This document shows positions 1 to 7,410 of a stretch of 52,792 nucleotides of DNA, one piece after another. The position numbers were made by a program, and so were the translations under genes. The stretch's first letter is position 1. Each line of letters begins with the position of its first letter. The notes below the pieces were generated by a model. The model saw only the letters and a list, made by a program, of their open reading frames with translations. It did no database searches and was not told the DNA's origin. Source of the DNA: Lachnospiraceae bacterium (GTDB lineage: Bacteria; Bacillota; Clostridia; Lachnospirales; Lachnospiraceae); the NCBI GenBank assembly GCA_024695465.1, contig JAILID010000070.1, positions 1 through 52,792 of the forward strand. The letters are read 5' to 3'.

Positions 1-218
1 TCCCCCGCATCCGTATAAGCCGCCGTCGTCTGGTTCTCCGGGGCAAAATCAGCCGTCGTCCCGTAATAGACCTGAATATCCGCCGATTTGCTCCCTGTTA
101 CAGTAAAGCTTAAAACCGTATCTTCCGCATGTCCCGTCGGATAGGACAGGAAAAAGATATTGACAAGGACAGCCATAACGGCCAGTATGGCCAAAAGCGC
201 TTTCTTCTTAGATGACAT
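1..218 (-). CDS. N-terminal part of an unknown membrane-anchored or secreted protein (cut by window edge)
   Basis: An ATG at 218 opens a frame that runs off the window after 72 codons. It starts with a lysine-rich stretch (SSKKK) and one hydrophobic segment of about 20 residues, then a polar beta-rich-looking part (VLSFTVTGSKSADIQVYYG). This looks like a signal anchor with the rest outside the membrane. It lies 12 bases downstream of rfbC in the same direction, so it is probably the next gene of the rfbB-SDR-rfbC unit. The family cannot be told from this fragment; an envelope role is inferred only from its neighbours. Confidence 0.6.
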   Translation of the reverse strand, partial: MSSKKKALLAILAVMAVLVNIFFLSYPTGHAEDTVLSFTVTGSKSADIQVYYGTTADFAPENQTTAAYTDAG

Positions 219-230
219 CTTCGCTCCGTC

Positions 231-794
231 TTATTTTCGATACTTTTCCGTATACTCCCTGATTCCGCCCCAAAGGGTATCCTTCTCGGAAAGATTCGGA
301 ACCGTCCCTTCCGGAATCGGCCATTCCACCCCGATATCCGGATCGCTCCACAGGAGACCGCCCTCATCGTTCGGATGGTAGAAATCCGTACACTTATAGC
401 AGAATTCCGCCGTATCGGACAGAACGTAAAAACCATGGGCAAAGTTCTTGGGTATGAAAAACTGCTTTTTGTTCTCCGCGGAAAGCAGCACTCCGTACCA
501 CTTTCCGTAGGTTGAAGAGCCGGGACGGAGATCCACCGCCACGTCGAACACTTCCCCCTTTACAACTCTTACCAGCTTGTCCTGCGGATACTTAATCTGG
601 AAATGAAGACCTCTCAGAACGCCCTTCGTCGAGGAGGACTGGTTGTCCTGGACAAAGACCTGCTCAAGACCGGCTGCCCTGAAATCCTTATAGTTATAAG
701 TCTCCATAAAATATCCGCGATTATCCCCGTAAACTGCCGGAGTTATAACTTTAAGCCCTTCAATCTCACAGGTCTCCACCGTAATTTTACCCAT
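231..794 (-). CDS. rfbC: dTDP-4-dehydrorhamnose 3,5-epimerase
   Basis: RfbC/RmlC is a cytosolic cupin enzyme that epimerises C3 and C5 of dTDP-4-keto-6-deoxyglucose. The 187-residue protein has the usual family length and motifs: NRGYFMETY near the start, then GVLRGLHFQ with the catalytic histidine, VFDVAVDLRPGS, and the FIPKNFAHGF segment. The ATG at 794 has GGAGG six bases upstream. It lies in one direction behind rfbB and an SDR gene, which supplies its substrate. rmlA and a classical rmlD are not in the window, so whether the end product is dTDP-L-rhamnose or another 6-deoxyhexose is open. Confidence 0.95.
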   Translation of the reverse strand: MGKITVETCEIEGLKVITPAVYGDNRGYFMETYNYKDFRAAGLEQVFVQDNQSSSTKGVLRGLHFQIKYPQDKLVRVVKGEVFDVAVDLRPGSSTYGKWYGVLLSAENKKQFFIPKNFAHGFYVLSDTAEFCYKCTDFYHPNDEGGLLWSDPDIGVEWPIPEGTVPNLSEKDTLWGGIREYTEKYRK

Positions 795-845
795 TTTCTT
801 CCTCCCTGCTTCTTTTTTATTCCGGTTTTCGACTCACCGGTTCCA

Positions 846-1691
846 TTATTTTGCAGAATTCTTTTCTTTCTGCATGATTTTCCTTATTTTATCCGGATTC
901 CCCCATACGGCCGGCGAAGCGTCCGCCCGGTCCGGAAACTGCCCGTAGCCGAGGCGGAGCTTCATATGATGCAGACGGATGAACTCCTCCGCCTTCTCCG
1001 CCAGCGGCACGGGAATTCCGCTGCACACATTGATAATACCGCAGATCTCGGTCTGGAGCGCGGTCGATACGATCTGGGCCGCCAGCTCATCCACCGTGAT
1101 AAAATCAAATTTATTGCTTCCGGTCGTAAACGGAAGAACCTCCGCGCCCTCAGCCTCAAGCTTCACCATGCGGGAGAAAACGGAATTATTCCTCTCGTCA
1201 TCGCCGATCAGGTAAAAACCGCGGAGCCACTGAAGCAGAGTCCCCCTCCCGGCCGCATAGATCTGGGTGAGCTCCCGCAGCGCGTTTTTGGATATCCCGT
1301 AGGGGGTCAGCGGTTTCGTCGGCGTATTTTCGTCGATCGCCCCCTCGTAATATCCCACTTCGTGCATCGTGCTCATGACGACCAGCTGCCGAAGACCCTG
1401 ATCCATCATCGACGTAAGAAAACGGTAATGCTTCGGCAGATCATCCACATGGCTCCGGTTGTAATGGTCAAAACCGTTCCTCCAGGCAAGATGGATCAGG
1501 ACGTCCGGGCTTCCAAGCTTTTCGAAAAGTCCCGGATCCTCCGAAAAAATATCCGCTTCCGCGATGCGGGCCCGGGGATCGATCCCATCCGTGTGAAGGT
1601 CCGAGGCAATCACCTCGCAGTCCCGCCGAAGAAGCTCAGCCGTCACATGGCGTCCAATATACCCGTCTGCACCGGTGACAAGAATTTTCAT
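846..1691 (-). CDS. NAD(P)-dependent sugar epimerase/reductase (extended SDR)
   Basis: The protein of 281 residues has a Rossmann fold: GADGYIGRH nucleotide motif at residues 7-15, an LIHLAW segment, and the SDR active-site serine (VMSTMHE) with YGISK (YxxxK). Placed between rfbB and rfbC, it most likely acts on a dTDP-4-keto-6-deoxyhexose. Its motifs differ from classical RmlD (which starts GANGQLG); it looks more like the reductases that give dTDP-6-deoxy-L-talose or a related sugar. That substrate is an inference from context. The ATG at 1691 is preceded by GGAG, nine bases away; the gap to rfbB is 15 bases. Confidence 0.85.
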   Translation of the reverse strand: MKILVTGADGYIGRHVTAELLRRDCEVIASDLHTDGIDPRARIAEADIFSEDPGLFEKLGSPDVLIHLAWRNGFDHYNRSHVDDLPKHYRFLTSMMDQGLRQLVVMSTMHEVGYYEGAIDENTPTKPLTPYGISKNALRELTQIYAAGRGTLLQWLRGFYLIGDDERNNSVFSRMVKLEAEGAEVLPFTTGSNKFDFITVDELAAQIVSTALQTEICGIINVCSGIPVPLAEKAEEFIRLHHMKLRLGYGQFPDRADASPAVWGNPDKIRKIMQKEKNSAK

Positions 1692-1706
1692 CCGCAGACA
1701 CTCCTT

Positions 1707-2789
1707 TTATTTTCCGGAATACATTTCCTCATAATACTTCTGGTAATTCCCGGAAGTAACGTGCTCCATCCACTCCGCATGCTCGAAATACCACTTGATC
1801 GTCTTCTTGATGCCGACCTCGAAAGTGGTCTCCGGATACCAGCCGACCTCAGCCTTGATCTTGTCCGGCGCGATCGCATAGCGGCGGTCATGCCCCTTGC
1901 GGTCCGCGACGTAGGTGATCAGGTCTTCATTTACATAAGCTTTTCTCGGATCGTCATCGGAGAGCTCCTCGCGGAGAGTCGCGATGATCGTCTTTACGAT
2001 CTGGATGTTCTCGCGCTCGTTATGGCCGCCGATGTTGTAGGTCTCAAAGAGCCGGCCTTTCTCCTGCACCATATCGATGCCCTTGCAGTGATCCTCGACG
2101 TAGAGCCAGTCGCGAATATTCTTCCCGTCGCCGTAAACCGGCAGGCTCCTGCCGTGCAGCGCGTTATTGATCATAAGCGGGATCAGCTTCTCGGGAAACT
2201 GGTAAGGGCCGTAATTGTTGGAGCAGTTCGTGATGTTGGCCGGAAAATGATAGGTATCCATGAAGGCCTTGACCATAAAGTCCGAAGAAGCCTTGGAGGC
2301 CGAATAAGGGCTGTGCGGGTCGTAAGGCGTGGTCTCATAGAAGTAATCTTCCGGGTTCGAAAGAGAGCCGTAAACCTCATCGGTGGAGACGTGAAGGAAC
2401 TTTTTCCCTTCCTTGTAGGAACCGTCCGGCAGCTCCCAGGCGTTCCTGGCCGCGTTCAGCATCGTGAGCGTTCCGAGGACGTTGGTCTTCACGAAAACGC
2501 CCGGATCCTTGATGGAGCGGTCAACGTGGCTTTCCGCCGCGAAATGAACGACCCGGTCAACTTCATTCTCCTCAAAAATTTTGCTGATCGCCTCCGCGTC
2601 GCAGATATCGGCCCGGACGAAGCTGTAATTCGGATAATCCTCGACGTCCTTCAGGTTCTCCAGATTCCCCGCGTAGGTAAGCTTGTCGACATTAATGATC
2701 CGAATCTCATCCCCATATTTTTTAAACATATAGTGAATATAGTTGGATCCGATAAAGCCGGCCCCGCCGGTGACAACATAGGTTCTCAT
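1707..2789 (-). CDS. rfbB: dTDP-glucose 4,6-dehydratase
   Basis: RfbB/RmlB converts dTDP-glucose to dTDP-4-keto-6-deoxyglucose, the branch point for 6-deoxy and 4-amino sugars. All 360 residues fit the family: GGAGFIGSNYIHYM NAD site at the N terminus, FAAESHVDRS, STDEVYGSL, the PYSASKASSD active site, and SNNYGPYQFPEKLIPL. The ATG at 2789 has AGGAG eight bases before it. The product can feed both rfbC downstream and the aminotransferase wecE on the other strand. A promoter lies just upstream, so this gene probably heads its own transcript. Confidence 0.97.
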   Translation of the reverse strand: MRTYVVTGGAGFIGSNYIHYMFKKYGDEIRIINVDKLTYAGNLENLKDVEDYPNYSFVRADICDAEAISKIFEENEVDRVVHFAAESHVDRSIKDPGVFVKTNVLGTLTMLNAARNAWELPDGSYKEGKKFLHVSTDEVYGSLSNPEDYFYETTPYDPHSPYSASKASSDFMVKAFMDTYHFPANITNCSNNYGPYQFPEKLIPLMINNALHGRSLPVYGDGKNIRDWLYVEDHCKGIDMVQEKGRLFETYNIGGHNERENIQIVKTIIATLREELSDDDPRKAYVNEDLITYVADRKGHDRRYAIAPDKIKAEVGWYPETTFEVGIKKTIKWYFEHAEWMEHVTSGNYQKYYEEMYSGK

Positions 2790-2834
2790 ATTGTAATCTC
2801 CTTGTGATTGTAATCAACAAATATAATCTTTTTT

Positions 2835-2863
2835 ATTATACCACCGCTTTCAGCACTTCGCAA
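2835..2863 (-). promoter_or_regulatory. sigma-A-type promoter of rfbB
   Basis: On the minus strand TTGCGA, a 17-base spacer and a perfect TATAAT with an extended -10 (TGG before it). The -35 box sits inside the last codons of the ATP-grasp gene, and the first base of the message would lie about 40 bases before the rfbB start. Confidence 0.7.
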
Positions 2864-4034
2864 GACTGAGGCAGGAAAGAGCCTTTTCCGCCATAGCTTC
2901 CGCAGCCTCCGCTCCCCGGCCTCTGCCATAGACCTGGCCGATCCGGTCTGTCCCGTTTACCATGGCCGGAAGCTCCGCGCCGGGCGCGTAATCAAAAGAG
3001 GCATAGATTCCCTCTTCGGAAAGCGACATAAGGCCTTCCCTGTCGATATCCAGAAGGCGGGCCCTTTCTCTCAGAAAGAGCAGGCTTGCCGCGCAGGGAA
3101 CCGCCTCCCGCAGGCTGAAATCCGCTTCAGCGCCCAGCGCGTTTTTGATCATAAGCCCGTAATAATCGATCCCTCCGTAAAGAGAGATGAGTTCCGGAAT
3201 GCAAGTGGCCCCGCAGCGGCCTCCGGCCTCGATGATGGTCGTCTCATCCCCGGATACCAACGCGTCAATGTTGAGCGCCGCGTCATTGATTCCGGAGACG
3301 GCCGCAATCCGCTCAGTCTGTTCCCTCATATCCGCAAGGAGCCTGGCGGAGCCTTCGCAGGGAAAGACGTGGCCCACCGGAACCGTCGAGTGCCGGCCCC
3401 GGTAGATCAGCTTGTCATGGGGCAGAAAGAGCGCCAGCCGGCCGTCCTTCACATAGGCGTCGATCCCGATCTCATGTCCTTCCACGTATTTTTCCACGAT
3501 CAGGTAGTTTTTGTCGGTAAAGGAAGCCGCGTAGGAATAGGCCTCCGCCAGGGCTTCCAGGCTGTCCACCCGGACGACACCCCGGCTGCCGGACTTGTCG
3601 GTGACCTTCACCATAAGCGGGCCTCCCAGCGCCAGGAACGCTTCCTCAGCCTCTTCCAGGGAAAAGACCTTGCGGAAAGGGGCCGTCCTGACCCCGCCCT
3701 CAAGAAAAGCTTCCTTCATGGCCGCCTTGTCCGTCAGGATCTTCGCGGCGGACAGCGATATTCCGGGGAGGCCCAGCTCATCGCAGATCAGTCCGACCGA
3801 CTGCATGGCCACGTCCGTTCCCGTCGTAAGGATTCCATCAATCCGCCGTTCCCGGGCGGCCTTCAGGAGCCCCTGCGCGTCTACCGTATCGATGTAAAGC
3901 GTCTCATCCGCAAAAGCGAAGCCGGGATAGGGTCCGGGTATGCTGGCGGCAATCGTATAGATCCCCAGCTCTTTCGCCTTCCTGATCAGCGGAACCTGAT
4001 AGATGCCCGCCCCGGGAATCAGCATTTTTTTCAT
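2850..4034 (-). CDS. ATP-grasp ligase, substrate unknown
   Basis: The protein has 394 residues with an N-terminal pre-ATP-grasp fold (MLIPGAGIYQVPLIRKA), an ATP-grasp centre (PLMVKVTDKSGSRGVVRV, then LIVEKYVEGHEIGIDAYV) and a metal-binding end (TTIIEAGGRCGATCIPELI). Family members such as carbamoyl-phosphate-synthase-like ligases join a carboxylate to an amine or other nucleophile through an acyl phosphate. It overlaps the glycosyltransferase stop by four bases (ATGA), so the two are translationally coupled. With a 4-aminosugar aminotransferase across the divergent promoter, ligation of an amino acid or other acid to the sugar amine is a reasonable guess, not shown by sequence. Confidence 0.85.
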   Translation of the reverse strand: MKKMLIPGAGIYQVPLIRKAKELGIYTIAASIPGPYPGFAFADETLYIDTVDAQGLLKAARERRIDGILTTGTDVAMQSVGLICDELGLPGISLSAAKILTDKAAMKEAFLEGGVRTAPFRKVFSLEEAEEAFLALGGPLMVKVTDKSGSRGVVRVDSLEALAEAYSYAASFTDKNYLIVEKYVEGHEIGIDAYVKDGRLALFLPHDKLIYRGRHSTVPVGHVFPCEGSARLLADMREQTERIAAVSGINDAALNIDALVSGDETTIIEAGGRCGATCIPELISLYGGIDYYGLMIKNALGAEADFSLREAVPCAASLLFLRERARLLDIDREGLMSLSEEGIYASFDYAPGAELPAMVNGTDRIGQVYGRGRGAEAAEAMAEKALSCLSLAKC

Positions 4035-5011
4035 TTTCCCGCATCCTCCCCATGCTTTACGCTTCCGGCCGGCCGGCCTCCGTCTTCCTTCCGGATATTC
4101 ACGGTCTCCCTCACGATATACTGCGGGCTTCCGTTGACAGCCAGAATCAGCTTGCCGATATATTCACCGAGAATTCCGAGGATCAGCATGATAATGCCGG
4201 AGAAGAAAAGCTGTATACAGATGATGGAAGCCCATCCCGCGACCATGGTGGGATCCAGAAGCTTCCAGATGAGGATCACGATCGCGAAGATCCCACCCAC
4301 CGCAGAAAAAATCGATCCCATAAAGGAGGATATCCGCAGGGGGATCACGGAATAATTGAAATAAGCAAGCCAGAGATTCATCAGCTTTTTCAAAGTGTAA
4401 TTGGAAGACCCGTATTCCCTCTTATGGTGTTCAACGCTGACGTTCGCGATATTGGAAGTCGTCCTGTAAAAGATGCCGTCGACATAAGGATTAAAATTCT
4501 TATAAAGGATCACCTCGTCCCTGACCGCCCTGGTGATGACCCAGAAGTTGGAGGAAACGATGTCCCGGGGTCTTCCGAGAAGGATCCGGGAGGTCACCTC
4601 GTTGAATTTGCTGGTCATGTTTTTGAAGAGGCCGTTTTCCTTCTTTTCATACTTCCCATAGACGAGATCATAGCCCTCCGAGATTTTGTCCAGCAGCAAA
4701 AAAACCTGGGACGGGTGCGTCTGCATATCGTCATCCATGCCCAGAACATAATCCCCGTCGGCGTAATTCAGCGCGGCCATCAGGGCGTTGTGCTGGCCGA
4801 AGTTCCTCATGAGATTGATTCCGTGTACATTTTCGTAATCCTCCGCCAGACGGCGGATCTCCTCAAAAGTATTGTCCTTTGAATAATCGTTTACCAGGAA
4901 GAAATCGCAGGTGTAACGGGGATGGGCGGCAAATTCCGCCATCACCATCTCCGTCACCTTGCGGATCGTCTTCTCAGAATTATAACAGGGTATCACGATT
5001 GAAACCAGCAT
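4031..5011 (-). CDS. ArnC/DPM1-like polyprenyl-phosphate glycosyltransferase (GT2)
   Basis: A GT-A domain (VSIVIPCYNSEKT; DDD in MDDDMQ) is followed by two C-terminal membrane helices and the end motif LGEYIGKLI. The stretches RNFGQHNALMAA and GSSNYTLKKLMNLW closely resemble E. coli ArnC, which loads an amino sugar on undecaprenyl phosphate. It therefore probably transfers a nucleotide sugar to the lipid carrier at the inner membrane face. The start is placed at 5011: AAAGGA stands eight bases before that ATG, whereas the in-frame ATG at 5029 has no ribosome site and would overlap the upstream gene. It sits one base after the PLP enzyme stop. Confidence 0.88.
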   Translation of the reverse strand: MLVSIVIPCYNSEKTIRKVTEMVMAEFAAHPRYTCDFFLVNDYSKDNTFEEIRRLAEDYENVHGINLMRNFGQHNALMAALNYADGDYVLGMDDDMQTHPSQVFLLLDKISEGYDLVYGKYEKKENGLFKNMTSKFNEVTSRILLGRPRDIVSSNFWVITRAVRDEVILYKNFNPYVDGIFYRTTSNIANVSVEHHKREYGSSNYTLKKLMNLWLAYFNYSVIPLRISSFMGSIFSAVGGIFAIVILIWKLLDPTMVAGWASIICIQLFFSGIIMLILGILGEYIGKLILAVNGSPQYIVRETVNIRKEDGGRPAGSVKHGEDAGK

Positions 5012-5012
5012 T

Positions 5013-5984
5013 TCATTTTTCCTTTCCATCTGCCAGATCCGGGAGCGCGTCGAAGAAAAGCGGCAGTCCTCCCGTATGAAGGAAAAGTACGTTCTTTCCT
5101 TTTACGCCCATCCTCCTGAGATATTTCGTCATCCCGAAAAAAGCCTTTCCCGTGTAGGTTGGATCGAGGGGCAGGGAATTTACGCGGAACTGTTCCCTTA
5201 TGACTTCAAGAATCTCTCCGTCATACTTTCCGTAGCCGCCGGCCAGGTAAGAGTCGCAAAGCTCGATCTCCTTCTCAAATCCTTCCGGAAGAGCAAGGCC
5301 GCAATCTCTGAAATACGCGCGGATCCCTTCCCGTATGATGCCCGTTCCCCGCTCCCGGTCCCGGGATACCGATATGCCGACGATCTTCTTCTCATCGGCG
5401 GCCAGAAGATGGCCCGCCATAAGTCCGCTTTGGGTAGCTCCGGTACCGGAGGCGTGGAAGATATAGTCAAAATGAAGACCCAGCTTCCTCTCGTCTTCCA
5501 GAATTTCCCGGTAGGAGGCGGCGTAAGCCCTGGCGGCCGTTCCTTCATTTCCCTCTCCGAGCCGGTTCCCATAGATATAATAAGGATCGTATCCCCTGCT
5601 TTCAAGCCGCGCGAAAGCCTCGTCAACCGCCGGGGCGATGGCGTTTTTCGCGCAGGATATGACTTCCACCTCAAAAAGCGAGACGATCCGGCTGTTGCCG
5701 GTTTTAAGGCTGGTGTGATCCGGATCCCCGGAACAAACCATCAGACAGGGAACGCCGTCGGCGCGGCAGGCAGAAGCAAGGACCCTGCACAGATTGGAAC
5801 GGCTGTTTCCATACATGATAAGGGCGTTCTTCCCCTTCTCCTTCATATCGGAAAGAAAAGCTTCTGCGATCCGCACCTTGTTGCCTCCCAGCGAAAAGGG
5901 CAGAAGATCGTCCCGTTTGACAAACAAGCGATTATCCCCGCCGCCGAGAAGAGGCATGACGGGGGTCGATTCATATACGCGCAT
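5013..5984 (-). CDS. PLP-dependent enzyme, D-cysteine desulfhydrase/ACC deaminase family
   Basis: Fold-type II PLP enzyme of 323 residues. LFVKRDDLLPFSLGGNKVR carries the PLP lysine (Lys36); HASGTGATQSGL is the phosphate-binding loop; LDPTYTGKAFFGM and FLHTGG are family signatures. Known members deaminate ACC or desulfurate D-cysteine. It is the first gene of the minus-strand unit, with GGAGG seven bases before the ATG. In a sugar locus it may supply or alter an amino acid used by the ATP-grasp ligase, but its real substrate cannot be read from sequence. Confidence 0.85.
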   Translation of the reverse strand: MRVYESTPVMPLLGGGDNRLFVKRDDLLPFSLGGNKVRIAEAFLSDMKEKGKNALIMYGNSRSNLCRVLASACRADGVPCLMVCSGDPDHTSLKTGNSRIVSLFEVEVISCAKNAIAPAVDEAFARLESRGYDPYYIYGNRLGEGNEGTAARAYAASYREILEDERKLGLHFDYIFHASGTGATQSGLMAGHLLAADEKKIVGISVSRDRERGTGIIREGIRAYFRDCGLALPEGFEKEIELCDSYLAGGYGKYDGEILEVIREQFRVNSLPLDPTYTGKAFFGMTKYLRRMGVKGKNVLFLHTGGLPLFFDALPDLADGKEK

Positions 5985-6014
5985 AAAGTACCCTCCCCGG
6001 TTTAATCGAAGAAC

Positions 6015-6043
6015 AGTATACTATCAACTTTCGGAAGATGCAA
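6015..6043 (-). promoter_or_regulatory. promoter of the PLP enzyme-GT2-ATP-grasp unit
   Basis: TTGCAT, 17 bases, TATACT on the minus strand, about 30 bases before the start codon at 5984. The -35 box is weak (three of six), the -10 good. Confidence 0.55.
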
Positions 6044-6094
6044 GCACTTCGCTCCTAAGCCGCTCATTTTCACAGGAGCCCGCAGGATTACAAC

Positions 6095-6123
6095 TTGCCA
6101 AAAAGAAGGCTTTGTTGTATATT
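6095..6123 (+). promoter_or_regulatory. promoter of wecE-yfhO
   Basis: TTGCCA, 17 bases, TATATT on the plus strand; both boxes match five of six consensus bases. Transcription would begin near 6130, leaving a leader of about 65 bases before the ATG at 6196. It is divergent from the promoter at 6015-6043. Confidence 0.7.
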
Positions 6124-6195
6124 TATAGCTAGCTGCCGGTTTTTTCGTCCGGATAATTAACCTGATTTATCATAATTTAGAAGGAACGCAATAAA

Positions 6196-7329
6196 ATGAT
6201 CGATTTCAACATTCCTCCCTTCACGGGAAATGAACTGCAATACATGGCCGATGCTGTCCATAACCGCAAGATCTGCGGGGACGGCCCCTTCACAAAGAAA
6301 TGCCACGCCTTTTTTGAGAAGCAGACCGGCGCCGCTGCCGTCTACCTGACAACCTCCGGCACCTCCGCGCTGGAAATGGCAGCTATCCTTTCCGACATAA
6401 AGCCGGGTGATGAAGTCCTGCTTCCGTCTTTTACCTTCTGTTCCACGGCAGACGCCTTCGTGGCCAGGGGCGCCCGGCTCGTCTTCGTGGACATCCGGCC
6501 CGATACGCTGAACATCGACGAGACAAAGCTGGAAGACGCCATCACAGAAAGGACCCGGGCGATCGCGGTCGTCCACTACGCAGGGGTCTCCTGCGCGATG
6601 GATGAGATCCTGACCGTCGCGAGAAAGCATCATCTGATCGTTATCGAAGACGCCGCCCAGGCTGTCGGTTCCAGCTACAAGGGCAAAGCCCTCGGCACTC
6701 TGGGGGATTTCGGCTGCTACTCTTTCCACGAGACCAAGAACTACTCTATGGGCGAGGGCGGAGCCCTTCTGCTCCCGACGCTGGATAAGCGCGATGAAGC
6801 GGAGATCTGCCGGGAAAAAGGTACCGACCGCTCCCGCTTCTTCCGCGGACAGGTCGACAAATACACCTGGGTCGATTACGGCTCTTCCTACCTTCCCAGC
6901 GATATCAACGCCGCCTACCTCTGGGCCCAGCTCGAAATGTTTGAAGAGGTCAGGGCGGACCGCATGGCTTCCTGGAATGCCTATGACGAAGCCTTCCGAC
7001 CGCTGGCCCGGGAAGGTCTTCTGGAGCTTCCCGTAATTCCTCCGGAATGCCTCCATAACGCCCATATGTATTACCTTAAGCTGAGGGATCTGAAGGAAAG
7101 AAGCGCTTTTATCTCTTTCCTCAAGGAACACGGCGTCATGGCCGTCTTCCACTATATCCCCCTTCACTCCTCCCCCGCCGGTCTCAAATTCGGTTCTTTT
7201 TCCGGGGAAGACGTCTATACGACGAAGGAGAGCGAGCGTCTGGTCCGGCTTCCCCTCTACTATCGCCTGCCGGAAGAAGACCGGGAACACGTCATAAATA
7301 CCGTGAAATCCTTCTTCCGTCTTATCTGA
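6196..7329 (+). CDS. wecE: dTDP-4-amino-4,6-dideoxygalactose transaminase (WecE/RffA)
   Basis: A DegT/DnrJ/EryC1 aminotransferase of 377 residues that makes a dTDP-4-amino-4,6-dideoxyhexose from the RfbB product. It follows E. coli WecE nearly throughout: ICGDGPFTKKC, EMAA.LSDIKPGDEVLLPS, VFVDIRPDTLNIDE, EDAAQAVGS, FHETKNYSMGEGG with the PLP lysine, GTDRSRFFRGQVDKYTW, and FHYIPLHSSPAG. An AAGGA site precedes the ATG. The following yfhO gene is in the same direction. In E. coli the product Fuc4N goes into common antigen; here the context (ArnC-like GT2, YfhO) suggests transfer to a surface polymer. Confidence 0.93.
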   Translation: MIDFNIPPFTGNELQYMADAVHNRKICGDGPFTKKCHAFFEKQTGAAAVYLTTSGTSALEMAAILSDIKPGDEVLLPSFTFCSTADAFVARGARLVFVDIRPDTLNIDETKLEDAITERTRAIAVVHYAGVSCAMDEILTVARKHHLIVIEDAAQAVGSSYKGKALGTLGDFGCYSFHETKNYSMGEGGALLLPTLDKRDEAEICREKGTDRSRFFRGQVDKYTWVDYGSSYLPSDINAAYLWAQLEMFEEVRADRMASWNAYDEAFRPLAREGLLELPVIPPECLHNAHMYYLKLRDLKERSAFISFLKEHGVMAVFHYIPLHSSPAGLKFGSFSGEDVYTTKESERLVRLPLYYRLPEEDREHVINTVKSFFRLI

Positions 7330-7351
7330 CAAGAATCTTGTGAATTCAAGC

Positions 7352-7382
7352 GGAGCAAAGAAACCATCAGCTTCTTTGCTCC
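7352..7382 (+). terminator. hairpin between wecE and yfhO, probably an attenuator
   Basis: A perfect 11-base-pair stem (GGAGCAAAGAA/TTCTTTGCTCC) with a nine-base loop, followed by only a short, interrupted T run (TCTTTCG). Termination is probably partial, so yfhO would get less message than wecE. Confidence 0.5.
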
Positions 7383-7410
7383 TCTTTCGTCTAAAGGAGT
7401 CTTCTTTAAT

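Noticed and set aside
603-2807. Open frame of 734 codons on the plus strand
   Set aside because: It lies opposite rfbC, the SDR and rfbB, which have full motif sets and ribosome sites. The translation shows no family motif and no ribosome site; it is an effect of codon bias.
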